64,000 nucleotides of DNA from Thalassia testudinum (GCA_037157565.1 JAZHRO010000063.1:89680001-89744000), one strand, 5' to 3'. Positions 11,540 through 23,093 are shown, numbered from the stretch's first letter. The notes: generated from the sequence alone by a model not told the origin. Numbers and translations: made by a program.

Positions 11540-12744
11540 TGATAAGCGAATATTTCATGCGATAAAAGTGATTTAAGGTTGTTGCGTTGAAGAAAATTCG
11601 CTATCAAATAATTTACCAAAACTCTGGTGAGTCCCGGGTCGAATGCGAGGAGGCTACGTTTGGTTTTTGGAGATCTGCGTTGGTTTATTTTTTTATATTT
11701 TCTATCTAAGAGATTGGATCAAAATATTTCTAACTAGTCTATTCTATTCTACTTGCAACAAAATAAAGAGAGAGAAAGATACAGAGAGTAAGATTACTTT
11801 TATATCTAAACAAATGTTTATTACAAATTATTTGCTACAAAACTACTGCGAGAAATTGAAATCTAAACTAGAAAGAGTAAAAAGATAGGGGAAGAGAAGT
11901 TATCCTCCTTGATGATTACTTGGATGAATAGTCGGTCGAACGACACCTAGAGGAAGAGGAATGAAGATAGAAGATGGAGGACGAAGTTTGATGAAGAGGG
12001 ATGGGGCAAGATGTCGTTGTCATGGGATTCACTTCCAGAACAAGGATGAGAAGATAGCTAGGGGAGCTCCGTGAATGGGATGAGATGCGGGAAAAATTTT
12101 GCTTTTACTCTAGCGAAGCTACCTATAGCTTGGGAGCACTAGATTGAGCTTTAGAACACTTGCTCTTATCTCTTAGGAGAGGTGAGAAGAGAAAGAATGG
12201 ATGAAGGTGAAGTAGGGGATGTGTAGGGTTTATATAGGTGAGGAGAAGGGCATTTTCGGCCTTGAAATTAATGGCAAAGCCTTTAGCGATGCATGCAACC
12301 GTTGTGAAAGCAGATGTGGCCGTTAGCATGCATGGAAGGAGGGCCCTTTGATCAAGATCGAATGGCCAAGGATCTGGTGCTCATTAAACGTTTACGTTGC
12401 ACACATTTCAGATCAACCATAACTGTTAAATCACGTGTGGATGGCTTAGATTGCGCGCCCCTCATGATGTTGATAAGGCACGTCAGATTGCGTGTTCAGA
12501 TGCACATTAGATCATGTGTGCTCATCCGACGCTCGAGATCGCGCCACGTCGACACCTCTGGTCTGTTCGATTGCCATCCAACAAATGAATTTCACTCGCA
12601 TGCGCTTCAGCAGATTAAATTCGCGCACGGGTCTTCAAACGTGTGCGTCACGCTGCGGATGAGGTGTTCAACCATTGTGCTATGAGCGCAAGTGTGTCAA
12701 GTTTCTTGCTTTCCTCCCACACGCTCTCAACCATTGGATCTTGA
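11540..12744 (-). repeat. 5' LTR of element A, U5-proximal part
   Basis: The sequence aligns with 415 to about 1,597 of the 3' LTR. It stops at GGATCTTGA, where element C begins, and the continuation (TTAATCCAACGGTTGAG) is found at 23,096. A minus-strand TATATAA box lies at 12,230-12,236. Confidence 0.88.
12230..12236 (-). promoter_or_regulatory. TATA box of element A 5' LTR
   Basis: TATATAA on the minus strand, followed by the pyrimidine-poor leader of the LTR. The equivalent position in the 3' LTR has lost it. Confidence 0.5.
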
Positions 12745-13278
12745 TGTAGACACATTTATTGAGAATAAAATGCCTATTTATGCATGTTCCTAGGCTTAGA
12801 TATGCATTCCTTATTATAAATATTGCATACCATGTATTATTCTGCATTTAGAGTAGTTTGTGTATATTTTAGGTTAATTCATGTCCTTTTGGGGTTATGA
12901 GAGAAGGATATTTATTTTGAGGCCTTCGATTGACGATCCAACTACATGGATCTGATCAGGACGACGATCGGAGTTCAACGCCTCCGAAATCATCTAGATT
13001 GGAATCCTATAGCATCGTATGCAATTCGAGGAAGATCAATGGTTAGGGGGCAATGTGACATCATTATGGGATTTAAATGAAAAATCTGACCGTATGGATG
13101 GATCCGGAGCGACGATCGCAGTTCGCCAATGTAAAGATCACCTTGATCTGAGCACCGTGGCATCCTCTGCAAGCACAAGAAGATGGACGACCTAGATGGC
13201 GCCATGTGGTTCCATCTAGGCCGCCCAACACCAGCCAGCAACAACTGCCCATGCCCTTCATCATCTGTACCCTCGAAT

Positions 13279-13310
13279 CCTAACCGTTGGATCATCATCC
13301 AACGGCTAGG
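13279..13310 (+). repeat. Inverted repeat in element C 5' LTR
   Basis: Arms of 14 bases around CCGTTGGAT and ATCCAACGG are separated by 4 bases, with one mismatch. The equivalent in the 3' LTR (21,963-21,991) is a perfect 14+1+14 hairpin. Confidence 0.8.
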
Positions 13311-13699
13311 GAGCCTCTATGCCTCTGCAACAAATTCTTCCACATGACAAAGAGTGATGCGTGGCGCATTGGTCAACACATCCAGTCCCAAAGGAGGGGC
13401 GTGGGTTCAAATCTCATAACCCCCCAAATCCTCAATTGGAGCAGCGTCCACACCGGCCAGCGCGTGATAAGAAGAGCATGATGTGCACGCGTGAAAGGCG
13501 TGCACCAACCGCAGCAGTGGAGCGCATGCCAACGCATGTGTGTGTGACAAGGCAAGCGCAAGGAATGGGTGCGAGAGGCGCGTGTGAGAGTGCCAGCAGG
13601 GTTGTGCGTGGATCTTTAGCGAAATTTGGGGGCGGATCTTTAGCGACGTCTTTAGATGTCTCTAATTTCTTATGTATGAATTGTCCTCTCCCCTTCCAC

Positions 13700-13708
13700 T
13701 ATAAAAGG
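13700..13708 (+). promoter_or_regulatory. TATA box of element C 5' LTR
   Basis: TATAAAAGG is preceded by a pyrimidine-rich CCCCTTCCAC stretch and followed by a C/T-rich leader. It is conserved at the same place in the 3' LTR (22,392). Confidence 0.7.
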
Positions 13709-14767
13709 AACAACACCCCTCCATCTCCCTTCATCTCTTCCTTTCTCTCCCTCACCACCTCCAAGGCTCTAGAGAGAGCTTGTCCCAAGCCCGGGATGCT
13801 CCTCTAGAGTAGAAAACCAACATTTGTTCCCGCCTCTCACCCCCATTCGTGGAGCATCCCTTGGCCATCCCCTCACCATCTTCTATAAGAAGATCCTCGC
13901 TGTGACGCCGTCTTGCTCCATCCTCCTTCCTCCTTTGCCGTTCTCCTTCCTCCAGCTTCCCACCACTTTCATCCTGGCGACGTCAGAGCGAGCCATCCTC
14001 CAAGCAACTGTCAAGGGGGACTTGATGGGATCACCATCATGAGACATAACTAGTTCATTTTGACCCAATTAAGTCAGTAAATGCTCCTACATAACCGTTA
14101 GAGAGTCACAAGTCATTTCATAATCATTCTGAAAGAAAAAATAAGAAACTAGGGTTAAAACTATAATTTTACCAGCTCATCATGAATGCAGTATAACCAT
14201 AGGTTTTCCCAGGGGTTGAATGAAGGTTAATTGGTCTTAAAAAGATAACAAGTGGGATAAGACAAATAGAAAAGGGTTTGCACGTGTTCTGAGAATTAAA
14301 TGACTTTTGAAACCCTAAAAATAGATCTACTTAATTAACCAAGATTTTGATCAAGATAAAATTCATCTAAACCATTTAAAATTCATAGAAAAATATTCTC
14401 CAGGGTTTAGAACTTTCAATTTAACCATCAGAACCCATTTTGACCCAAAATAGAACCATAGACAGACATCTGCCCTAATTTGGGTTTTTACATAAATTAC
14501 TGAATCAAACATGGTCAAAACCAAAATCCAACTTCACTATTGGATTCCTTAGGTCCAAATTAGGTTTTTATCAAAATTTGGATCCAAGATGAATTTGTCT
14601 TTACCTAGTTTGCAAATTTGTCCTGTCTAATTTCATTTCTACACTTAACTTTCATAATCCTTTCAAATAGGCCCCTAACTTTGTCGTCACTCTCACAAAC
14701 AGGTCCCTTCCGCCATTAAACCTATTCCTACTTGCTTCGGCGACCTTAGAAGGGAAAGAACTCCTTG

Positions 14768-14951
14768 ATTTCTTGACGAATTCCTTTCAAATTTGAAAGG
14801 GAAGTTCGTCAAGAAATTCCCTTCCTTTTAGACCTAATCCTAAGCCCTGAAACCTACCCAATCTCTCATGCGAACACATGAGAGATTTGTGTATCAAGAA
14901 ACTTCCAACTCCGGTGAGCTTTCCAAGCTTGGGAAGCTTGCTTCCCAAGCT
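14768..14951 (+). repeat. Three consecutive hairpins upstream of the solo-LTR TATA box
   Basis: First, 14,768-14,817: arms around ATTTCTTGACGAA and TTCGTCAAGAAAT enclosing a palindromic TTTCAAATTTGAAA centre. Second, 14,860-14,887: perfect 11-base arms (AATCTCTCATG) with a 6-base loop. Third, 14,926-14,951: perfect 12-base arms (AGCTTGGGAAGC) with a 2-base loop. The TATA box follows 20 bases later. Confidence 0.9.
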
Positions 14952-14971
14952 CTAACCAACTTTTGACGACC

Positions 14972-14979
14972 TATAAAAG
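14972..14979 (+). promoter_or_regulatory. TATA box of the 2.64-kb solo LTR
   Basis: TATAAAAG follows directly after the third hairpin and precedes a C/T-rich transcribed leader. Confidence 0.65.
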
Positions 14980-17050
14980 ACTCCCCAGATCACAATGGAT
15001 TCCACAAGCTTGAATTCGACTAGAGATTCCCTCTAATTCCTCTCCCCTCCTTCGGCCGATTTGCTCTTCAAGCTCTGGAGACCTTCCCTACCTTCCCTCA
15101 TCGTCTGACCACAATCCCAGTGGTAGACTCTTCCTCCTTGTCTTCTTCCGCATCGCGCAGCACCCTCCGACACTCCTGCCCCCTTCATCCTCGCCGTCCA
15201 CACCTCACCCGGCGCCAACTCCGCTCCCCTTTGTCCGCCTCCTTTCCTAAATGACTCCTCGACTTCCCCTCTTCATTTTTAGACATCTACCACCTCATTT
15301 CGATCGCCGACTCACCCCGTTGCTCTTTGTCTTCTACCTCGTCGGTAGACCTCCGACGAGCCCTAGCAGCTTCCACACTCACCCAACCACGCCGTTTCCA
15401 TGCTCCTCACCATCGCCTCGACTCACTAACCAAAACCCCTCAAGTAATTGAGGGGATTGGCCTCTCTATCACCCCCCGACTCATGCACTCTCACACACAA
15501 ACCGCGAGGTCGACAGACCTCCACAACCACTCGCACGCGACGCCACCACCTCAGTTGCATTCCCTGACGTCCGACGAAGCTCCCAAACTGTTCTAATGTG
15601 TCCACGAGGCCTTATTTCTTGTTTTAGATGTGCCAGCCTCCTCCACCATTGCTGCAACAGTCGCGAGCTTGCTTAAAGCTCTCATCACGTCTGCAGGTTC
15701 CAGGCACCGATCCCAGGCGCGACGGATTACCTCCAGGAGTATCCCTGCGCAGTCACTTGAAGCCTTTGACCAAGCTCTATGCCAATTCGACGAAGGAAGC
15801 TGCTGCTGCGACTGTGCAAAGGAACGAGGTGGGATTAGTCCCACATCGATTGTGGCAAAGCCCCTACGCCCACATAAATTGTAAAAGTGTTGGTGGCTAT
15901 TTGCCTTCAAACACGCGGTGAGGTCCCTCTTACCCACACACGCCTCGTCTGTGATCTCTGCTCGAGGACCTGGCCTGACTTGTTTACCCACCTAGCCAAG
16001 CACTCCTCGGTTGCTACTCCACTGCAAGCAGCCCTGGACCCGAGTGCGCGTGTACCCGATAACCCGATATCCTGAGAAAAGGCCTTGGGAGGGCGGAGCC
16101 TAAGAGAGAGAAGGAAGGAGAGATTGTGCGGGGGTAGGGGAGGGTTTTGCTACTGAAGACAGTGGCTGACACTTAGCCAATCTGAGAAGTTCCCCTCCCC
16201 TGTGAGAAGAAGAAGAAGAGAAGGGGTAGCAACAGAGAAAGAAAAGAAGAGAAAGAAGAGGCTAAAAGAAGAGAAAGAAAGCTGTACACTGTAGCATCAG
16301 ACATTTAAGCTGTCTGATTAACCTTTTAGCCATCTGATAACTGATTCCTAAGCTTTATTTGATTAATATTGTTGAGAAATTTACTGTTATTGTGAGGGAT
16401 ATTTGGTGATTCAAATCACCATTTTACCTCATTCTTTTTGCACTATTGACATTTGTTTTCACTTCTATATCATTATTGTTTGGAGTATTATTACAAATTG
16501 CTTATCTTGCATTTTAATTGCAATTCTTGATATTTAAATTCCATATTACTCCTTGTGTTCGACCTCAAAATTTTTTCGAGTAATAAAAATTATTTGTTTA
16601 AACGCTATTTTGGCTATACTGCAACACAACATTCTTAAAACACCAATCTAGTGTTCGAACAGGACTTTTCTCACCTCTCTATCTTTATCGCTTTTGTAGT
16701 GTAGTTTTCCGCTTTTTATCTATAGCAAACATTTGTTTAGATAAATATATTGATGTTCTCTCTCTCTCTCTTATTTTGCAAGTAGATTAGTTAGATGTAC
16801 ATCCGTCGATCTGATCTCTTGCTTTTTAAAAATACCAAAAATATCATAAAAGACAAAAACAACAAAAGCAACAAAAACAAATAAAATCGAAATGCAGATT
16901 TCACAAAACCAAACATTTGCCTCCCTATGTTCGACCTGGGACTCCCTTTCGAGTTTGGGTATAAATTTTATCTGGTAGCAAATTTCTACGCACTACGATA
17001 ACACGTTTCCAACTCAAATCTTTTCTCATATGAAATCACGCTAATCATTT

Positions 17051-17068
17051 TAGCATTGTTGCTGGGGA
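17051..17068 (+). other. Primer binding site of element C (decayed tRNA-Asp type)
   Basis: TAGCATTGTTGCTGGGGA lies 3 bases after the LTR end and is followed by GGCAAC. It differs from the tRNA-Asp complement TGGCGCCGTTGCCGGGGA mainly by transitions at CpG-like sites. Confidence 0.8.
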
Positions 17069-18288
17069 GGCAACACTCTTTGGTTTTTTTGTGTTTTTCC
17101 GGCTTAACCTTTTAGCTCACTTTGCTCATTTCTTTTTATGATTACAGGTACCCTACCAAGGCGAGCCAAAGCGAATAGATCGGAGTAAAGTATGGTTAGA
17201 AGGTTCTATAAGTGTATCCCCCCCACCCACTAGATTTCCATTCCATCACCTAATAACTCAAACTCAAATCAACCTAGGTGCTTTTATAAACCCTCAGATA
17301 GATCTGATTGTTTGATTGTCACTTCACCTCACCTCATCCACCCGCATAAATTCAAAAAAATAAAAAATACTCTTCTCTTGTGGGACTTAATTAAAAGAGA
17401 CACACTTAACACCCACAAATTCTCATCCTAAGCCACACAATCACTTTGATTCTACCACGTAACCGGGATCTGACTTGTGGACCCGATACACTTCAACTCA
17501 ATACACATAAGTGAGTAGAAATCTGATTAGGTTAAGACATTGTGCCTTAATATGTGGTGCAAATAGGCCAATTGATTGATTTGTTTGGGCCTCGCCACAT
17601 AAGATAAAAGTGATTCATCAGTAGCTTGCCTCATACGATTGATTTTAGGGTTGAACTAGGCACTTCACATTATTTTTGAGTTTTAAAGGAATATACCATC
17701 ACTTGTGATTTCAAAACTTGGAGTGTTCTCTTGAGCTTGATTGAATACACCTAAGATTAAACCTTGAAATCTACTAAACAAGGTTAAACCCTAAAAGACA
17801 CATCATCAAATAACCATGTTTGAAAACCCTAGTTGTGCACACACACACACATTTTAATTGATCATTAAGGGCAAAACCTATCTAAAGGGCCCACCACATT
17901 CCAAGAACACAATCATCCTAAGCCTAATTAAAACTGAGTAGACGTTGGCCTTAAGGATTAACTCGCTTTTTGGGGCTCCAACTGAGATTTTTTTCGATTA
18001 ATCTACTTCTACTGATCCATATGATGTCTAGTTAGGGGAGTAGCATTAAATGACCGCGGTTGGGGGGGTATCAAACGAACTGGAGGCACAAGCCAAAGGA
18101 AGAACCTTCTCCCCAACTCCTCCCTCTAACTGGTTGGATTAACCGGATAAAAGTAGACCAAATCATTTCTGTCATCTCAAGACAGGTTTTGGGACTCTGT
18201 AGGTCTTTAGGCTACCCACCTAAGGACAGGTTTGGTTGATTGTATTGCAAGGCACCTTTCTCTATTCTATTTTTCCTCCTATTTCACC
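17069..18288 (+). other. 5' leader of element C
   Basis: This non-coding leader is related to that of element A. It contains GGTACCCTACC, a C-run near 17,220, AACCTAGGTGC followed by TTTTATAAACCCT, and a CA repeat near 17,840. No gene is seen before the ATG at 18,289. Confidence 0.7.
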
Positions 18289-20007
18289 ATGTATTCTTCC
18301 ACACTATACACACAATTCCAATCCTACTCTCCTACCACCACTTATCCCTAAGATGATTACTATCTCAACTCGGCTTATGACTACCCATCCACTAGCCAGG
18401 ATAACTTTGATTGGGGATATGATTCTAGACCTCAATGTCCAGGACCTAACCCTGGACATCATGATTATGATTATTATCCTTCCTAGAGTTACACTGAGTA
18501 TAGATCTCCAACCTTTTATGAACGAACCAACCCAATCTACAATCAGGAAGGATATAACACCTGCCCTCCCCAGGACTATGTTGAATATAGGTCATCACCA
18601 TTCTTTGATCAACCTGAAACGACCCACTATTAGGGAGGACCCTAAGAACCTCAATTTCTTGACTCCCTTAGTTTTAACTCAAACCCACCCAACCTTGAAT
18701 CGAACTAATCGGTTCAGGTGAAACAGGTTTAGGATAGGGTGTTGGCTAACTTAAGGAACACTATACAATCTTTAGAAGCTCAGCCAACACCATGCACTGA
18801 AGCATTGGAGCCTATGATCAAAATAATTGATGAGCTCAATAGTTCTTTATTTGATTGGCTCCAAGATGTTAAGGATAGGAGCCCGAGTGAGCTTTCATTG
18901 GGGAAATTATTGAGATTGAGGATGAAATTTGTGGTTGCCCTAGTCCAATCTTGGGATGATTCTCAAGATGAACCCCCTTTAGAAGAGCCAATGTTAGAAA
19001 CTGCTCAGGCACCTGTCAGGGGGGACAATGTTTATGAAACTAGGGATGACCAGGTTGTTCTAGAGCAACCCACTGATGATGAACCAATTTTCTCACCCAA
19101 GATCCCTGAGCCAGGGAGTGGGGAAAAATATGTCTCCATGGACGAAGAAATGATATACGATTTTGAGACATATATAAATGAGGATCAAGAATTCTTTGAT
19201 TTTGAGAGTGAAGAATCTTTAGGTGAAGTCTCACTTGAGCTTAAGGAAGATAATTTTAGTGAGACAAACGGGTTAAAGGAATTTGATCAATCATTTGATA
19301 GCCCGATAATTGAAGATTGTGATCCTGATGGGGCTAACTTGGAGGATCCGAATCCTGATTTACTAGAAGATTCAATCAGTAGTCCTATTCCTCAACCACA
19401 CCCCAAATAGCTGAATGATGATATTTTTGAAATTATTAAACCCAAGTCAATCATGATTCAGTCACGATTTTTGGACTTGGGTAAATCTCATGGGGTGAAT
19501 GATATATTAGAGGTCCCGGAACCTGAACACTTGATCTTGGAGGATAGGAATTTGGAAGTTAAAATCAGGGAGGCTAATTCTGAGGGAAATACAATTTTGG
19601 ATCTAAGGGTTCCTATTGACCTGAAACCACCTACCTTCTATCAGAACCCTTATGATATCTTGGATGTGCAACCCAAGATCAGAATAATTGATTATCTTTT
19701 TGAGCTGAAATCTAAGTGGACACCCGAATTTATTGAACCAGATCTATCCATTATCTGCCATTTTAGACTTGGGTTGCACCCCATAAAGCCGCAGGCCCGG
19801 CCCTGTAAGCACAACAATCTCCGATTCTGGGTGATTTTCATCCAAAACCTTAGAACCACACGACCCTGGGGCATGGGTCTGCACCATAATCTAGCTCACA
19901 TCTGTGGACATCTTCTGCTGGCGGGATTTAGGATCAATATTTTTATTCTGATCCTGACCCACACTTGTGAATTCCTAATTTCTTCTTTATTTGTATATTA
20001 TGCCTAG
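18289..20007 (+). pseudogene. Unknown ORF of element C (about 573 codons, decayed)
   Basis: This is one reading frame from ATG 18,289 to the stop before 20,008, interrupted only by in-frame stops (all TAA or TAG); 18,739-19,410 and 19,453-20,007 are its longest open parts. Codons 1-150 are rich in Tyr, Pro, Ser, Gln and Asp. About codons 151-230 look helical (a LEPMIKIIDELNSSLFDWLQ segment, then basic and hydrophobic residues). Codons 235-375 are very acidic. The last part has a Trp/Arg-rich stretch (ARPCKHNNLRFW). It resembles no gag, protease, RT, integrase or envelope protein I know, yet occupies the gag-pol position. It could be a remote gag-like or an element-specific protein. Single-frame preservation argues that it was once translated. 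Confidence 0.6.
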
Positions 20008-21428
20008 CGAAAGGCAATAAACTTAGCACGTGTGTATACTCCTTTATCTCTGCAGAGCTGATTGGATTGTCACGAAATTCAGGTGATATTTTATTTATTT
20101 CACCCTTTTCAAGTCTTTATTTTTACAATGAGGACATTGCATCATTTTGGCATGGGGGGTAGATATTTAGTCCTAAAATTATTCTATTAGATTTGTGGAA
20201 TTTCTTTTATTTAAAAAAAAGAAAAATAATTGAAAATTCAAAAAGACAAAAAAAAAAGAATTAGGAGAAGAGAACTTAGGTGTTAAAAGTTGTTAACTTT
20301 AGGAAACAATACTTTAGGACCTAAACACTTAGACTCTTCAGGTCTTCAGGCTTAATCAGCCCGGGTGTCCACTAAAATATGGACTTGGTCTCAAGTCCTC
20401 GCCAAGTTAATTTTATTTATTTTGGTAAATAAATTGGAGTGATAGGTACACGACTTATCAACCCACCCTCTAATTTGAGGGGACTTTAAGTCTAAGCATC
20501 TACACACTATTTGCACTGACTCACTTTTCGATGATTTTTACGAAAATTAGGTAGCTAATGAACCTTCTAGGGTGGTATGGCTGGCAAGTTGTCGGTGGCA
20601 ACAGCTCATTGGCCGGTTGTCCAGAGCCCAGCCATACGATCATTCTCTTCCTGCTGCCTTTAGGTAAATCTTAGATCAGGGAAGCCACCTACTTAGAAAA
20701 AAAAGGAAAGAAAAACCCAAAAAAAAGAAGAAAAAAAATGGAAAAAGGAGAAAAAATAAAATAAAATAAGCCACACTTCATCGCACGAGTATGGCTGGCA
20801 AGTGGTCAATGGTAACAACTCATTGGCCGGTTGTCCATAACCCAACTCACAAAAATGCATAAATAATTCCCAAAACACTTAGGGAAGAAGCGGAGAAGTA
20901 GAATAAGATGGGAAGATATACACTGGGTTCGCCCTTGTGTTGACCCTGTAAAAAAATAAAAAGTAGGGAGAAAGTTACCGATCGGAAAGATAAACCTTTA
21001 GGCAGAAATTCTTAAGGTCACCTAGGGTCGTAGAAACCTGAAATCCATTTTAACGGTCGCCTAGTGAGTCTATCACTCTTTCACAAGATGCTTAGCACTT
21101 AAAGTCATTTTCGAGTCTTGAGCAGGTCAGGTAGCCATAAAAAGTTATCCCGAAACTCTCAACTCCAAAATTCCAAAAAAATTAGAAAAGAAGAAAAATA
21201 GAAAAAAATGTGCATCTTCCCTTTTGAAATAAGGCGAGGACTTGTGTGGTCTGCATTCTAACAGACACCTGGGTACTGTTGAGTTTTCGTTGTTTAGGAC
21301 CTTAGTTGAAATTTTCTATTGTTAATAAACAACTTAGGCTTAAGTGATTAGACCCTAATTCTATTTTTATACATAGCATTTAGTTTGATTTTGGTAGGGA
21401 CTAGCAAAAGATAGGCATGGGGGTATAA
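20008..21428 (+). other. 3' UTR and polypurine tract of element C
   Basis: This is homologous to the 3' region of element A read on the minus strand: both have GGCAATAA..TTAGCA, AGGACATTGCAT, GGCATGGGGGGT, the TAGCTAATTAAC/GGTGGTATGGTTGGC block, CAAGGGCGAACCCAG-type sequence, and the final purine tract AAAAGATAGGCATGGGGG directly before the LTR. It includes A-rich runs at 20,210-20,260 and 20,690-20,770. No gene is seen. Confidence 0.8.
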
Positions 21429-21962
21429 TGTAGACACATTTATTGAGAATAAAATGCCTATTTATGCATGTTCTTAGGCTTAGATACGCATTCCATATTA
21501 TAAATATTGCATAGCATACATGATTCTGCATTTAGAGTAATTTGTGTATATTTTAGGTTAATTCATGTCCTTTTATGGTCAGGAGAGAAGGAGATTTATT
21601 TCGGGGCCTTAGATTGACGATCCAACCGTACAGATTTGATTAGGATGATGATCGGAGTTCAACGCCTCCGAAATCGTCTAGATCGGAATCCCGTAGCACC
21701 GTATGCAGTTCGAGGAAGATCAATGGCTAGGGGGTAATGCGACATCTTTATGATTTTCAAATGAAAAATATGACCATATGGATGGATTCGGAGTGACGAT
21801 CGCAGTTCGCCAACATAAAGATCATCTTGATCCGAGCACCATGGCATCCTCTGCAAGCAAAAGAAGATGGATGACTCGAATGGTGCCACGTGGCGCTATC
21901 TAGGCTGCCCAACACCGACCAACAACAACTGCCCATGCCCTTCATCATTTTTACCCTCGAAT

Positions 21963-21991
21963 CCTAGCCATTGGATGATCCAATGGCTAGG
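21963..21991 (+). repeat. Perfect hairpin in element C 3' LTR
   Basis: Arms CCTAGCCATTGGAT and its complement are separated by one base. The counterpart in the 5' LTR has CCG..CGG where this has CCA..TGG. Confidence 0.85.
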
Positions 21992-22391
21992 GAGCCTTCG
22001 CGCCTCTGCAGCAAATTCCTCTACATGACAAAGAGTGACGCGTGGCGCATTAGTCAACACATCCACTCCTACAGGAGGGGCGCGGGATCAAATCCCGCAA
22101 TCCCCCAAAATCCTTAATTGGAGCAGCGTCCACACTGGCCAGTGCTCGGCAAGAGGTGCATGACGCGCGTGCGTGAAGGGCACGCACTAGCTGCAGTAGC
22201 GCGTAGCAACACAGTGCATGCCAGCATACCCGCACGCGACAAGGCAAGCGCAAGGCATGGGTGCAAGAGGCGCATGTGTGAGTGATAGCGGGGGTGTGCG
22301 AGGATCTTTAGCGATATTTGGGGGTGGATCTTCAGCGACATCTTTAGATGTCACTAATTGCCCATGTATGAATTGCCCTCTCCCCTTCCAC

Positions 22392-22400
22392 TATAAAAGG
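22392..22400 (+). promoter_or_regulatory. TATA box of element C 3' LTR
   Basis: TATAAAAGG at the same position as in the 5' LTR. Confidence 0.65.
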
Positions 22401-23093
22401 GCCAACACCCCTCCATCCACCTTCATTTCTTCCTTTTTCTCCCTTACCACCTCCAAGGCTCTAAAGAGAGCTTGTCCCAAGCTAGGGATGATCCTCTAGA
22501 GTAAAAAATGAACATTTGTTCCCATGTCTTACCTTCATTCATGGGGCATCCCATGGTCATCCCCTCACCACCTTTTGAAAGAAGATCCTTGCTGCGATGC
22601 CATCCTGCCCCATCCTCCTTCCTCTGTCGCTGTTCTCCTTCCTCCAGCTTCCCACCACCTTCATCCAAGCGACGTCAGAGCGAGCCATCCTCCAAGCGAA
22701 TGTCGAGGGGGACTCTTCTCACCTTTCTCTATCTTTATCGCTTTTGTAGTGTAGTTTTACGCTTTCTATCTGTAGCAAACATTTGTTCAGATAAATATAT
22801 TGATGTTCTTTCTCTCTCTCTCTTATTTTGTAAGTATATTAGTTAGATAAACATTTGTCTATTTGATCTCTTGCTTTCTAAAAGTACCAAAAAAATCATA
22901 AAAGACAAAAACAACAAAAACAAATAAAACTGAAATGCCGATTTCACAAAACCAGACATTCGCCTCCCTGTGTTTGACCCGAGACTCTATTTCGAGTTTC
23001 GGTATAAATTTTATCTGGTAGTGAATTTCTATGAACTACGACTATGGATTTCCAACTCAAATCTTTTCGCGTACGAAATCACAATAATAACAT

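Larger units (their letters stand above)
14023..16661 (+). mobile_element. 2.64-kb solo LTR, Athila/Ty3-gypsy style
   Basis: The insertion starts TGATGGGATC and ends TTCGAACA, with a perfect 5-bp duplication GGACT (14,018-14,022 and 16,662-16,666). It contains a TATAAAAG box at 14,972 and a long C/T-rich leader. A late stretch (TTGTGTTCGACCTC, then A/T-rich) resembles the 3' end of Athila LTRs. It has no internal domain. Several 60-130 codon frames lie between 15,030 and 16,075 in the C/G-rich part, none with recognisable domains. I treat them as non-coding leader. Confidence 0.85.
12745..17047 (+). repeat. 5' LTR of element C, split by a solo LTR
   Basis: It starts TGTAGACAC and ends AATCA just before the primer site. 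It aligns with the 3' LTR at 21,429-23,092 over 12,745-14,022 and 16,667-17,047. The gap is the 14,023-16,661 insertion. A TATAAAAGG box lies at 13,700. Small frames in it are not genes. Confidence 0.88.
21429..23092 (+). repeat. 3' LTR of element C
   Basis: It starts TGTAGACAC after the polypurine tract and ends AATAACA, followed by the resumed LTR of element A. It matches the 5' copy with scattered substitutions and is uninterrupted (1,664 bp). TATAAAAGG lies at 22,392. Confidence 0.9.
12745..23093 (+). mobile_element. Element C: non-autonomous Athila-like retrotransposon with its own ORF
   Basis: This plus-strand LTR element is inserted in the 5' LTR of A (target CTTGA on the left, CTTAA on the right). 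The LTRs are 12,745-17,047 (1.66 kb after removing a nested solo LTR) and 21,429-23,092 (1.66 kb). The internal region is only 4.4 kb and holds a tRNA-Asp-like primer site, an A-like leader, a decayed frame of about 573 codons unrelated to gag or pol, and an A-like 3' UTR and polypurine tract. With no RT, RNase H or integrase, it must have moved using proteins from another element. The shared cis sequences point to the A family. Confidence 0.85.

Noticed and set aside
15033..16075. Overlapping frames of 60-130 codons on both strands in the C/G-rich part of the 2.64-kb solo LTR
   Set aside because: Low-complexity Ser/Pro/His/Arg composition, no domain, opposite-strand overlap, and position in an LTR leader. 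Best explained by base composition.
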